A DNA stretch of 64,000 nucleotides from Sandaracinus amylolyticus (lineage in GTDB: Bacteria > Myxococcota_A > Polyangia > Polyangiales > Sandaracinaceae). The position numbers and the translations under genes are program-made. The notes below the pieces were generated by a model. The model was not told the DNA's origin. It did not search any database and saw only the letters and a program-made list of their open reading frames with translations. Shown here one piece after another: positions 44,023-53,639 of this stretch. Location of the stretch: the NCBI RefSeq assembly GCF_000737325.1, contig NZ_CP011125.1:1-64000 (forward strand), given 5' to 3'. Position 1 is the stretch's first letter. Each line of letters opens with the position of its first letter.

Positions 44023-47000
44023 ATGGTTTCGATGCGACGATGGCTCGCAATCGGCTGTCTGCTCGCGTGCACCGCAGCGCTGAGCGCGTGCGGTGACGAC
44101 GACGGGGGCGGCACGGATGGGGGCACGACGGACGGCGGCCGCGACGGCGGCGGCCAGAGAGACGACGGCGGCGGGGTCGATCCGTGCGTCGGACGCGATC
44201 TCTGCGACACCGCGGGCACGAGCTGCGACGGCGAGACGCTCGTGACGTGCGCGGCGGACGTGGACGGCTGCTTGGTCGAGTCGCGCAACTCGTGCCCGAT
44301 CGAGGGCCAGATCTGCGACGCGACCGGCGGTAGCGCGACGTGCGTCGATCCGTGCTCGCTCCTTCCGGAAGAGGTGCGCTGCGAGACCGACGGCGCGCGT
44401 GCGTGCGACGGTGAGCGCCTCGAGGTCTGCGGCGCCGACGCGAACGGCTGTCTCGTGCTCACGACGACGCAGTGCGACGAGGTCGCGACCGACGGCTTCT
44501 GCAACGAGGCAGGCGGTCCGAGCGGCGACATGGCTGCGTGCGACGTCCCCGGCGATCCTTGTGAGGGCGTCACGCAGTGCGCCGCGCCTTCGCGCGCGTG
44601 CAGCACCGACAACACGTCGCTGGTCGTCTGCGCGGCGAACGAGATGGGCTGCCTCGTCGAGACGACGACGCCGTGCGGAGCGCCCGACGTGTGCGACGCG
44701 ACCGACCCCACGATGGTCGCGTGCGTCACGCCGCGCGGTGCGAACAACACCTGCGCGACGGCGGAGTCGATCAGCGCGACCCGCACGATCCAGGACGAGG
44801 ACATCGTGCTCGGCGGCACGCCGCCGCCGAGCGGCGACACCTGCGACGCAGACGGCGACGAGCACACGCTCTACTACGAGCTGACGATCCCGGCGCTCAC
44901 GAAGGTCGACGTCGCGGTCTCGCCGGACGCGGAAGAGACCGATCTCGTGCTCCTCGTGCTCGACTCGTGCAGCGCGGCCGACTGCAGCCTGCGCAACGAT
45001 GACGACCCCGAGGTCGCGACGCTCGTCAACGGCGAGACGACTGCGGTCACGCGCATCGTCGCGGTGCACGGCTACGCGGCGGACGAGACCGGCACGTACG
45101 ACATCTCGTTCACCTACGCCGCGCTCGCACCGAACGGCGCGTGCCCGGCCGCGACGCCGGTCACCGGCACCGCGTCGTTCTCGATCGACACGACGCTCGG
45201 CGGGCTGCGCCCGCCCGGCTCGAGCTGCAGCGGCCAGGACGGCTTGGGCGCGATGTACTACGCCGTCACGGTCCCGCCGGGGGGCATCGTCGACGTCGTG
45301 ACGTCGAACTCGTCGCTCGATCGCGTGCTGTCCGTCCTCGACTCCTGCGCTGCGACGAACTGCTCGTTCTCGACCGACTCGGCCCCCGAGCGCACGCGCC
45401 TGGTCAACCGCGGCACCGAGGCGATGACGCAGATCGTGACGGTCCACCCGTACTACGACGACGAGAACGGGATGCTGGACCTCGCGTTCAACTACCCGTC
45501 GCTCGCGCCCAACTCCAGCTGCGCGATGCCGCAGGCGATCACCGGCGACACGATGCTCGCCGGCCAGGACCTCGCCACCGGTGGGCCGCGCCCGACCGGA
45601 ACGGGGTGCGAAGCGGGCAGCGACTCCGCGCTGTACTACGCGGTGCAGATCCCGCCGATGACGGTCGCGCAGCTCGTCGCGACGCCCGCCTCGGGCACCG
45701 ACATCGCGATGGTCCAGCAGGACACGTGCGGCGGCACCTCGGCATGCGTCTCGGCGACTGACAGCGCGCCGGAGACGCTCCGCCTCGCGAACGCGACGGC
45801 CGCGATGGTCACGCGCTACGTGGCGGTCCACGGGTCGACCACGTCGACGCTGACCGGCACGTTCTCGCTCGCGGCGACCTTCCAGCCGCTCGCGCCGAAC
45901 GCCTCGTGCGCCTCGGCCGAGCCGGTCGACTCCACGACGGGCACGCTCCGTGGTGAGTCGACGACGCTCGGCGGCCCGCGCCCCGCGGGCGAGGGCTGCG
46001 CGACGAACACCGGCGGCAGCGGCACGCTCTACTACTCCGTCACGGTCGACCCGGGCTCCGCGGTCGATGTCGTCACCTCGACGGGCGCGAGCTTCGATCG
46101 CGTGATGGTCATCAAGGACGCGTGCGACGCGACTGCGTGCACCTACCACACGGACGCGGATCCCGAGGCGGGTCGCATCGTGAACACGACGTCGGCGCCG
46201 ATCACGCGCATCGTCGCGGTGCATCCGTACTCGACCGCGAGCGGCACGTACGACATCGCGTTCAACTACACCGATCTCGCCGACAACGCTGCGTGCGCGG
46301 CGGCCACGCCGATCACCGAGGGAAGCCCTGCGCTGACGGGTCAGAGCCTGGCCGGCGGTGGACCGCGCCCGGTGGGCACGGGCTGCAGCACGAGCGGCGA
46401 CAGCCGAACGCTCTACTACACCGTGACCATCCCCTCGATGCGCGCGGTCGACGTGGTCGCGACGCCGACCAGCGGTGACATCGTGCTGCTCACGCAGGAC
46501 AGCTGCGGCGCGGCGGCCTGCTCGTCGCGCAGTGACTCGGGCTCGCCCGAGCGCGCGCGACTGGTCAACACGAGCGCGAGCGCAGTGACGCGGCTCGTCT
46601 CGGTGCACGGCACGTCGGCGAGCGCGGCTGCGCCGGTGTTCAACATCGCGTTCAACTACGCGACGATCGCACCCAACTCGATCTGCAGCGGCGCTGAGGT
46701 GGTGTCGGGTGATCGCGTGATCGCCGGCGACCTCGCTCTCGGTGGCCCGCGCCCGACCGGCACGAGCTGCGGCTCGGCGACCGGCAACAGCGCGCTCTAC
46801 TACACCGTGACCGTGCCGGCGAACAGCGCGGTCGACGTCACCGCCACGCCCGCGGCGAGCCTCAACATCGCGCTCACGGCGCAGGAGTCCTGCACCGCGA
46901 CCTCGTGCGCTTCGGCAATCGATGCGGCCAGCGCGGGGAACCCCGAGCGCACGACGCTCCTGAACGCGACGGGCGCCGCGATCACCCGCAGCATCGCGGT

Positions 47001-48681
47001 GTTCGGCTCGACTGCGTCGAGCACCGGCACGTTCTCGATCCAGTTCGACGAGCGCCCCATCGCCTGCGGCGACGGACGCATCGAGGGCCCCGAGGCGTGT
47101 GACGACAACAACACCGGGAGCACCGACGGCTGCTCGTCGACCTGCGAGGTGGAGCCGAACTTCATCTGCACGGGTACGCCGTCGACGTGTCGCGCGGTGG
47201 CGCCGAACGCGTTCTGCGCAGGTGCGACGGCGGTCACGGCGGACATCTCGCTCAGTGGTGAGAACCCGCTGATGGGCGGACCGGCGCCGACGGGCGCGGG
47301 CTGCTCGATCGGGACCACGCCCGGCACGGGCCGTGCGCTCTACTACGCCGTCACCATCCCGCCGCAGACGCGCGTCGAGGTGACGACCACGGGCACGCTC
47401 GATCGCGTGCTCATCACGCAGGACGCGTGCAACGTGGCCTGTACGTCGACCACGGACTCGAGCCCCGAGCGCGCGACGCTGCGCAACAACACGAGCGCGC
47501 CGATCACGCGCATCGTCGTGATCCACCCCTACAGCAGCGCCACGAGCGCGTGGGGTGTGGCGTTCGCGTACCACCCGTACGCGTGCGGCGACGGGCGCAC
47601 CGAGGGCGCGGAGACGTGCGACGACGGCAACACGACGGCCGGCGACGGCTGCGCTGCGTGCGCCGCCGAGGCCGGCTACGCATGTGTCGGCAGTCCTTCG
47701 ACGTGCATCAGCGGGGCGCCGGCGAACGCGTACTGCGCGGCCGCCGAGCCGATCGCCGGACCGGGCCCGGTCACGCTGACCGGTGAGAGCACGGCGGCGG
47801 GTGGCCCCCGCCCGACCGGCGCGAACTGCGGCAGCGGGAGCGACGTTGCCCGCACGCTGTACTACGCGGTCACGATCCCGGCGGCGCAGCAGGTGACTGC
47901 GACGGCGTCGAGCGTGACCGGCAACGTGGTGCTGTTCTCGCAGACCGACTGCGCGGAGACGTCATGCCTCGGTTCGAGCGACACGCCGGATCGAATCAAC
48001 GTCGTCAACGCGACGGGCGCGTCGCTCACGCGGATCATCGGCGTGCGTAGCTCGAGCACGACCGCCGCGACGTACAACCTGACGTTCACGTTCACCCCGT
48101 CGTTCGTCGCGATCCCGGGTGCGTGCGTCGACGCCAGCGCAGGGACGGTGCTCGCGGTGTCGGGCGACTCGGACGCGTCGCCGACCGCGACGCTGCCGAT
48201 CCCGTTCACGTTCTTCGGCACCGCGATGACGCACTGGGCGGCGAGCAGCAACGGCTTGCTCCAGATCGCGTCGAGCACGTTCAGCGGGTACGAGTTCAGC
48301 GGGAGCGACACGATCCCCGACACTGACGCGCCGAATGGTTACATCTCGCCCTTCTGGGACGACCTCGTGGTCAGCGCGCCCGGCTCGGTGCGCTGGCTCG
48401 TGACCGGCGCCGATGGGTCGCGGCGCTTCGTGGTCGAGTGGAACCAGGTGGAGATCTGGAACCAGACCGGCCGCCTCACGTTCCAGGCGCACCTCCTCGA
48501 GGGCTCGAACGCGATCGAGCTCCACTACTGCTCGAGCACCAGCACCAGCGGGCGCTTCCTCGGCAACAGCGCGACGATCGGCATCGAGAACTCGACCGGG
48601 ACCGACGGCGTGCTGCTCTCGTTCGACACGGCGGGGGCGGCGACGCCGGGCAACGGGTTCCGGTTCACGCCGCTCCCCTGA
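44023..48681 (+). CDS. Giant Cys-rich lipoprotein with eight beta repeats and a nidogen-like end
   Basis: The 1552-residue protein has a lipoprotein signal (LLACTAALSAC), an Asp/Gly-rich spacer and Cys-rich EGF-like units. Eight copies of a repeat of about 110-140 residues follow. Each starts N-x-x-C-x-A, has LGGPRPTG-x-x-C and LYYAVTIP strands, and ends with a T-R-I-V-x-V-H core. Repeats 6 and 7 end in Myxococcus disulfide units (CGDGRIEGPEACDD). The C-terminal 190 residues (IPFTFFGTAMTHWAASSNGLL, SPFWDDL) form a nidogen-like domain. It probably forms an extended adhesive stalk. It follows the previous giant gene by 140 nt and a terminator lies after its stop. Confidence 0.88.
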   Translation: MVSMRRWLAIGCLLACTAALSACGDDDGGGTDGGTTDGGRDGGGQRDDGGGVDPCVGRDLCDTAGTSCDGETLVTCAADVDGCLVESRNSCPIEGQICDATGGSATCVDPCSLLPEEVRCETDGARACDGERLEVCGADANGCLVLTTTQCDEVATDGFCNEAGGPSGDMAACDVPGDPCEGVTQCAAPSRACSTDNTSLVVCAANEMGCLVETTTPCGAPDVCDATDPTMVACVTPRGANNTCATAESISATRTIQDEDIVLGGTPPPSGDTCDADGDEHTLYYELTIPALTKVDVAVSPDAEETDLVLLVLDSCSAADCSLRNDDDPEVATLVNGETTAVTRIVAVHGYAADETGTYDISFTYAALAPNGACPAATPVTGTASFSIDTTLGGLRPPGSSCSGQDGLGAMYYAVTVPPGGIVDVVTSNSSLDRVLSVLDSCAATNCSFSTDSAPERTRLVNRGTEAMTQIVTVHPYYDDENGMLDLAFNYPSLAPNSSCAMPQAITGDTMLAGQDLATGGPRPTGTGCEAGSDSALYYAVQIPPMTVAQLVATPASGTDIAMVQQDTCGGTSACVSATDSAPETLRLANATAAMVTRYVAVHGSTTSTLTGTFSLAATFQPLAPNASCASAEPVDSTTGTLRGESTTLGGPRPAGEGCATNTGGSGTLYYSVTVDPGSAVDVVTSTGASFDRVMVIKDACDATACTYHTDADPEAGRIVNTTSAPITRIVAVHPYSTASGTYDIAFNYTDLADNAACAAATPITEGSPALTGQSLAGGGPRPVGTGCSTSGDSRTLYYTVTIPSMRAVDVVATPTSGDIVLLTQDSCGAAACSSRSDSGSPERARLVNTSASAVTRLVSVHGTSASAAAPVFNIAFNYATIAPNSICSGAEVVSGDRVIAGDLALGGPRPTGTSCGSATGNSALYYTVTVPANSAVDVTATPAASLNIALTAQESCTATSCASAIDAASAGNPERTTLLNATGAAITRSIAVFGSTASSTGTFSIQFDERPIACGDGRIEGPEACDDNNTGSTDGCSSTCEVEPNFICTGTPSTCRAVAPNAFCAGATAVTADISLSGENPLMGGPAPTGAGCSIGTTPGTGRALYYAVTIPPQTRVEVTTTGTLDRVLITQDACNVACTSTTDSSPERATLRNNTSAPITRIVVIHPYSSATSAWGVAFAYHPYACGDGRTEGAETCDDGNTTAGDGCAACAAEAGYACVGSPSTCISGAPANAYCAAAEPIAGPGPVTLTGESTAAGGPRPTGANCGSGSDVARTLYYAVTIPAAQQVTATASSVTGNVVLFSQTDCAETSCLGSSDTPDRINVVNATGASLTRIIGVRSSSTTAATYNLTFTFTPSFVAIPGACVDASAGTVLAVSGDSDASPTATLPIPFTFFGTAMTHWAASSNGLLQIASSTFSGYEFSGSDTIPDTDAPNGYISPFWDDLVVSAPGSVRWLVTGADGSRRFVVEWNQVEIWNQTGRLTFQAHLLEGSNAIELHYCSSTSTSGRFLGNSATIGIENSTGTDGVLLSFDTAGAATPGNGFRFTPLP

Positions 48682-48724
48682 GCACGACGCGAGGCGCGCT
48701 CCGCGCGCGCCGATGATCCGATGT

Positions 48725-48756
48725 GAGGCCCCCGTCGCGTGAGCGGCGGGGGCCTC
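48725..48756 (+). terminator. Hairpin terminator after the giant lipoprotein gene
   Basis: A 14-bp GC-rich stem (GAGGCCCCCGTCGC with its complement, one T-G pair) closes on the tetraloop GTGA, 44 nt after the stop codon. No T run follows, so it may work with Rho or in both directions. Confidence 0.6.
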
Positions 48757-48956
48757 CGCGTTCGGGGGGGATGAGGGGCGGCGGGCCGCGCGGGGGCGTA
48801 AGCTCCTCGTGGTGCCGCCGTCGCGCCGTCACGGAACCCGCTCTCGTCGCCACGTGGACGCGGGGGGCTCTCGCTCCGGAAGTGAAATCGATCCCCGGCC
48901 GTCTCGTCGGACGCGGGCTCGATCGATCCAAGGGGCGATGGGCCGGGAACGATCGG

Positions 48957-51662
48957 ATGGATCGATCGTCTGAGCCGGACGGAGGCGCGGTGGGCGACGA
49001 GCGGCGAGAAGGAGAAGAGGCGTCGGGCGAGCGGGACACGACGCCCGCGCGCCTCGCCGAAGACACCGTCTCCGCGCCGGACGGGGTCGACGGTCCGGCG
49101 CTTCCCGTCGCGATCGAGCGCGAGGTGCAGCGCATCCGCGCGCGCGTGCTGCGCTTTCTGGTGCTCGACGGTGCGCTCTCGGGCGTGGCGGCGGGAGTCG
49201 CGATCGGGGCCCCGGCGGCGCTGGTGCTCGACGTCGCGGGCTGGCCGGTCGCGCCGGCGCTCGGCGTCGCGGGCATCGCGGCGCTGACCGTGAGCGTGGT
49301 CGAGGTCCGGCGGCGCCTGCTCGACCGGGTGCGCGCCGCGATGGTGCTCGACCGGCTGCTCGACGCGAAGGATCGGTTCGCCAGCGCGGTGTCGTTCGCG
49401 AGCGCCGGTGAGCTGCCCGCGCTGCATCGGCTGCAGATCCGCGAGGCGGCGGAGTTCCTCGCCGAGCGCGGCCCGGTGCCCGATGCGCCGCGGCCGCGGC
49501 TCCGTTCGGCGCGCTGGATGGTCGCGGCCGTGACGGCAGTCGCGATCGCGGTTCCGCTGCGCGTGGCGTGGCCGTCGTTCGTCGCGTGGGCGCGCGAGGC
49601 GATCGGCGAGGACGAGACGCCGCGCAGCGCGGAGGAGATCGCGGACGCCGCCGAGGCGCTGCGTCGCGAGCTGGAGCGCGATCCGGCGCGCCGCGTCGAT
49701 CAGGAGATCAACGAGCTCGAGCACGCGCTCGAGCGCGAGCGCGAGCGGGTGCAGCGGAGCCGCGCGGAGGCGCTGGAGCGCGCGGCCGAGGCGATCGAGC
49801 GCGCGATGGGCATCGCGCCGCAGGCCGACCCGCAGAGCACCGAGGGCGCGGGCGAAGCGGGCGAGAGCGAGAGCGCGCCGACGGTGGAGTCGGTCGAGGG
49901 CGCGCCGCCGGAGCTCGCGTCGGAGCGACTGCGCGAGGCGTGGGAAGAAGCGCAGCGCGCGCGCGACGCGTGGCGCGAGGCGGCGATGCGCCCGGGCACT
50001 CCGCCCGAAGAGGTCGCGCGGCTGCAGACCGAAGCGCAGCGCGCGCAGATGGAGGCGCTCCGCATGGCCGAGCAGGAGCGCGGCTGGCGCGAGGCGCAGG
50101 CGCAGCAAGAGGGCGGCGCGCCGGACGAGGGCGACGGTTCGCCGGACGAGAGCGAGAGCGCGAGGCCGGGCGACGAGGGGGAGCAGCTCGCGCGCGCGAT
50201 CGATCGGCTCGACCGCGCGATCGGGTCCATGGATCGCACCGACCAGGACAGCGGCGTGCCGGGGCCCGAGGTCGGTCAGGGGCTCGAGCGCGCATCGGGC
50301 GAGATCGGCGAGCACACGCCCGAGACCGCGCAGGCGCTCGCGGATGCCGCCGCGGCGCGCGAGCGTGGCGACGCGCAGGCGATGGATCGCGCGCTCGAGC
50401 GTGCGCGAGAGTCGCTACGTCGCGAAGCGGGCCGTGAGACGCGCGAGCTCGCGGAAGCGCGCGAGCGGCTGTCGCGGTTGCACGACCAGATGGCGGAGCG
50501 AGCGGGCGAGAGCGCGCGCGAGCAACTGGCGCAAGCGGGCCAAGAGGGTCAATCGGGGCAAGAGGGCCAGTCTGGCTCGGAGGGTCAGTCCGGCGAATCC
50601 GGCGAAGCGGGGCAGTCTGGGGAATCCGGACAATCGGGCGAAGCGGGGCAGTCCGGGGAATCCGGGCAATCCGGGGAAACGGGGCAGTCGGGGGAAGCGG
50701 GGCAGTCTGGGGAATCCGGGCAGTCCGGGGAAGCGGGGCAGTCGGGGGAAGCGGGGCAGTCTGGGGAATCCGGGCAGTCCGGGGAAGCGGGGCAGTCCGG
50801 GGAATCCGGGCAATCGGGCCAGGCGGGCCGATCGGGTCAGTCGGGCCAATCGGGTCAGTCGGGCCAATCGGGTCAGTCGGGCCAATCGGGTCAGTCGGGC
50901 CAATCGGGCCAGGGCCAATCGGGTCAGTCGGGCCAAGCGGGTCAGTCGGGCCAAGCTGGGCAATCCGGTCAACAAGGCCAAGGTCAGGGCGAGGGTCAGG
51001 GACAAGGCCAAGGTCAGGGCGAGGGTCAGGGACAAGGCCAAGGTCAGGGCGAGGGTCAGGGACAAGGCCAAGGTCAGGGCGAGGGTCAGGGACAAGGCCA
51101 AGGTCAGGGCGAGGGTCAGGGGCAAGGGCAGGGTCAGGGGCAAGGCCAGGGTCAGGGCGAGGGTCAGGGGCAAGGCCAGGGTCAGGGCGAGGGTCAGGGG
51201 CAAGGCCAAGGTCAGGGCGAGGGCCAAGGTCAGGGCGAGGGCCAAGGTCAGGGCCAAGGCGGCGACGGCCAGGGCGGTGCGAGTCAGCCCACGCACGGCT
51301 GGGGCAGCGGCGCTGCGGGTGATCCCGGTCTCGCCGCGGCGCAGGCTGCAGGCGCTTCGTCCGAGGGCGTCCAGGTCGATCCCGGCACCGACCCCGCGCA
51401 GTCCGCCGAGCTCGGCGCGCAGCCCGATCCGATGGGCCTGCTCCCCGGCGCGTCGCGCCTCCCGGGACGCGGCGGCATGCGCATGGACGCGGTGACCGGC
51501 GGCGCCGCGGGCGAGGGCTCGGGCGTCGTCGGTGGCTCGAGCGGCGACGCGCCGCGCGTCGGCGGCGGCACGCGCGTGCCCGGCTCGCTGCGCGCGTACG
51601 TCCAACGGTATCTCCGCGCGCTCCAAGAGGGCGGCGGCGAGCAGGAGAGCGGTCCGCGCTGA
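48957..51662 (+). CDS. DUF4175-like membrane protein with very long GQ/GE repeat tail
   Basis: The 901-residue protein (ATG 48957) has a short acidic N-terminus, two membrane helices at about 65-115 and a third near 185-205 with an intervening short helical region. Long Glu/Ala/Arg coiled coils (about 220-520) follow. From about 530 to 770 it consists almost only of G-Q-S-G-E/A/Q units and then GQGEGQ units. The end is ordinary and closes with a helical YVQRYLRALQEGG. The membrane-plus-coiled-coil front resembles DUF4175 proteins that accompany MoxR and DUF58 genes. It opens the operon: moxR starts 26 nt after its stop. Confidence 0.8.
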   Translation: MDRSSEPDGGAVGDERREGEEASGERDTTPARLAEDTVSAPDGVDGPALPVAIEREVQRIRARVLRFLVLDGALSGVAAGVAIGAPAALVLDVAGWPVAPALGVAGIAALTVSVVEVRRRLLDRVRAAMVLDRLLDAKDRFASAVSFASAGELPALHRLQIREAAEFLAERGPVPDAPRPRLRSARWMVAAVTAVAIAVPLRVAWPSFVAWAREAIGEDETPRSAEEIADAAEALRRELERDPARRVDQEINELEHALERERERVQRSRAEALERAAEAIERAMGIAPQADPQSTEGAGEAGESESAPTVESVEGAPPELASERLREAWEEAQRARDAWREAAMRPGTPPEEVARLQTEAQRAQMEALRMAEQERGWREAQAQQEGGAPDEGDGSPDESESARPGDEGEQLARAIDRLDRAIGSMDRTDQDSGVPGPEVGQGLERASGEIGEHTPETAQALADAAAARERGDAQAMDRALERARESLRREAGRETRELAEARERLSRLHDQMAERAGESAREQLAQAGQEGQSGQEGQSGSEGQSGESGEAGQSGESGQSGEAGQSGESGQSGETGQSGEAGQSGESGQSGEAGQSGEAGQSGESGQSGEAGQSGESGQSGQAGRSGQSGQSGQSGQSGQSGQSGQSGQSGQGQSGQSGQAGQSGQAGQSGQQGQGQGEGQGQGQGQGEGQGQGQGQGEGQGQGQGQGEGQGQGQGQGEGQGQGQGQGQGQGQGEGQGQGQGQGEGQGQGQGQGEGQGQGEGQGQGQGGDGQGGASQPTHGWGSGAAGDPGLAAAQAAGASSEGVQVDPGTDPAQSAELGAQPDPMGLLPGASRLPGRGGMRMDAVTGGAAGEGSGVVGGSSGDAPRVGGGTRVPGSLRAYVQRYLRALQEGGGEQESGPR
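50551..51270 (+). repeat. Low-complexity coding repeat (GQSGE and GQGEGQ units)
   Basis: The DNA is made of short repeats. One block has ggg-cag-tcn-ggg-gaa-type triplets. From 50971 to 51120 five almost identical 30-bp copies of a CAAGGCCAAGGTCAGGGCGA-type unit follow. The reading frame is kept throughout. The array is long enough to be unstable in copy number. Confidence 0.9.
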
Positions 51663-51688
51663 GCGCGCGCGACCTGCGGAGGAGATCG

Positions 51689-52735
51689 ATGTCCGAGGCG
51701 ACCAAGCAGATCCACGTCCTCAACCCGTTCGAGCACGTGCGCGCGCTCTGTCAGCGCATCACGCGACAGGTCGCGGAGCGCGTGGTCGGACAGGAAGAGG
51801 CGGTCGAGTGCGTCACCGCGGGCCTCCTGCTCGGCGGGCACGTGCTGATGGAGGGCGTGCCCGGCGTCGGGAAGACGCTCCTCGCGCGCACGCTCGCCGA
51901 CGTCGTGCACCTCAAGTTCCACCGCGTGCAGTTCACGCCGGACCTGATGCCCGCCGACGTGCTCGGCACGTACATGGTGCAGACCGGCCCCGATGGTCGC
52001 CCCGTCATGGCGCTCCAGCCGGGCCCGCTCTTCTCGAACATCGTGCTCGCCGACGAGATCAACCGCGCGTCGCCGAAGACGCAGAGCGCGCTCCTCGAGG
52101 CGATGCAGGAGCGCCAGGTCTCGCTCGGCTCGAGCACGCACGCGCTGCCCTCGCCGTTCTTCGTCGTCGCGACGCAGAACCCGATCGACAACGAGGGCAC
52201 GTACCCGCTCCCCGAGGCGCAGCTCGACCGCTTCCTGATGAAGGTGATGGTCCGCTTCCCCACCGAGGACGAGGTCATGAACATCGTCGCGCGCACCGCG
52301 GGCGGCGCCGAAGCCGCGGTGCAGCGCGTCGCCGACGCCGAGACGATCCTCGCCGCCGGCAAGACGATCCGCACGATGCCGGTCGCCGATCACGTCGCGC
52401 GCTACGCGGTGCGCCTCGTGTTCGCGACGCACCCCGACCACAAGAGCGCGCCCGCGTGCAACCGGCGCTACGTGAAGGCGGGCGCGTCGCCGCGCGCCGC
52501 GCAGAGCGTGCTTGCGGTCGCGAAGTTCTTCGCGCTGCTCGACGGGCGCCTCAACGTCGCGATCGACGACGTGAAGCGCGCCGCGTACCCGTGCCTGCGC
52601 CACCGCATCCTCCTCAACTTCGACGCGATCGCGGACGAGGCGACGACGGACTCGCTCATCCACCAGACGCTGATCGAGCTCGATCGCACGAAGGACGACG
52701 GCGGCGCGGCGAAGGCGCCCGCGAAGAAGAAGTGA
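51689..52735 (+). CDS. MoxR-family AAA+ ATPase
   Basis: The 348-residue protein has Walker A GVPGVGKT (57-63, K62), Walker B VLADEIN (D122, E123), a sensor/arginine region ATQNPIDNEGTYPLPEAQLDRF typical of MoxR, and a C-terminal alpha-helical lid that ends KAPAKKK. MoxR proteins are chaperone-like ATPases that mature other proteins, usually together with a vWA partner such as DUF58 proteins. The start ATG 51689 has GGAGGAGAT before it. The DUF58 gene follows after 1 nt. Confidence 0.95.
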   Translation: MSEATKQIHVLNPFEHVRALCQRITRQVAERVVGQEEAVECVTAGLLLGGHVLMEGVPGVGKTLLARTLADVVHLKFHRVQFTPDLMPADVLGTYMVQTGPDGRPVMALQPGPLFSNIVLADEINRASPKTQSALLEAMQERQVSLGSSTHALPSPFFVVATQNPIDNEGTYPLPEAQLDRFLMKVMVRFPTEDEVMNIVARTAGGAEAAVQRVADAETILAAGKTIRTMPVADHVARYAVRLVFATHPDHKSAPACNRRYVKAGASPRAAQSVLAVAKFFALLDGRLNVAIDDVKRAAYPCLRHRILLNFDAIADEATTDSLIHQTLIELDRTKDDGGAAKAPAKKK

Positions 52736-52736
52736 A

Positions 52737-53639
52737 TTGAAGCTCCTCGATCACGCGGCGCGACGACTGCTCGATCGCCTCCAGCTCGCGGTGCGTCCGG
52801 GATCCACCGCGACGCGGCAGGGCGGGCACAAGTCGCCCGTGCTCGCGAGCGGCGTGGAGTTCGCCGATCACCGCCAGTACGTGCCGGGCGACGACGTGCG
52901 GCACATCGACTGGAAGGCGTTCGCGCGCCACGGGCAGCTCACGATCCGCCAGTTCGAGGAAGAGCGCGACGCACGCGTCTACGTGATGCTCGATCTCTCG
53001 GGCTCGATGTCGCGCGGCGCGCCGGTCGCGAAGCTCGACATGGCCAAGCGCCTCGCCGCGTCGTTCGCGTACGTCGGGATGAGGCAGTTCGATCGCGCGC
53101 TGGTCATGCCGTTCGGCGACGACCTCGAGCGCGAGACGCGCCCGCTGCGCACCGCCGCCGATCTGCCCGAGGTCGATCGGTTCCTCACCGAGTGCGGCGC
53201 GGGCGGGCCCACGTCGTTCGCGCAGGCGGTGCGCTCGCTCGCCGAGCGCTTCCCGCAGCGCGGGCTCGTCGTCGTGATCACCGACCTGATGAAGCCGGAG
53301 GGATGGGACGCGGGGTTCCGCACCATCGGTGCGCTCGGCCACGAGCTGCGCGTCGTGCACGTGCGCTGCCCCGAAGATCTCGCGCCGGACTTCCAGGGCG
53401 AGCTCGAGCTCTTCGACGTCGAAGATCAGCGCACGGTGCGGCTGCGCGTCTCGCGCGATCTGCTCGACGCGTATCGCAAGGAGATCGAGAAGCACGTCAC
53501 GTCGTGTCGCGACTCGGCGCGCCGCGCGGGCGGGCGCTTCGTCGACGTGCCGATCGAGATGCCGCTCGAGACGGCGCTGCGCCGCGCGTTCGCGGGCGGC
53601 GACGCGAAGGTCGCTGGCGGTGCGGGAGGCAAGCGTTGA
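52737..53639 (+). CDS. DUF58 protein with vWA fold
   Basis: The 300-residue protein has the DUF58 block PGDDVRHIDWKAFARHGQLTIRQFEEERD (about 50-78), followed by VMLDLSGSM, an intact metal-ion site D86-x-S88-x-S90, and LVVVITDLMKPEGW later. No membrane segment is present, unlike BatA proteins. It is expected to be a partner of the MoxR ATPase. The TTG start follows the moxR stop by one nucleotide. Its end overlaps the next gene as TTGA, which implies translational coupling. Confidence 0.9.
   Translation: MKLLDHAARRLLDRLQLAVRPGSTATRQGGHKSPVLASGVEFADHRQYVPGDDVRHIDWKAFARHGQLTIRQFEEERDARVYVMLDLSGSMSRGAPVAKLDMAKRLAASFAYVGMRQFDRALVMPFGDDLERETRPLRTAADLPEVDRFLTECGAGGPTSFAQAVRSLAERFPQRGLVVVITDLMKPEGWDAGFRTIGALGHELRVVHVRCPEDLAPDFQGELELFDVEDQRTVRLRVSRDLLDAYRKEIEKHVTSCRDSARRAGGRFVDVPIEMPLETALRRAFAGGDAKVAGGAGGKR

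Noticed and set aside
39611-44050. Long antisense open frame over the giant Cys-rich gene
   Set aside because: Extreme His/Arg/Ala/Val bias is the GC shadow of the real plus-strand gene.
50551-51270. CRISPR or non-coding satellite
   Set aside because: The repeat is in frame within a long gene and translates into a regular protein repeat.
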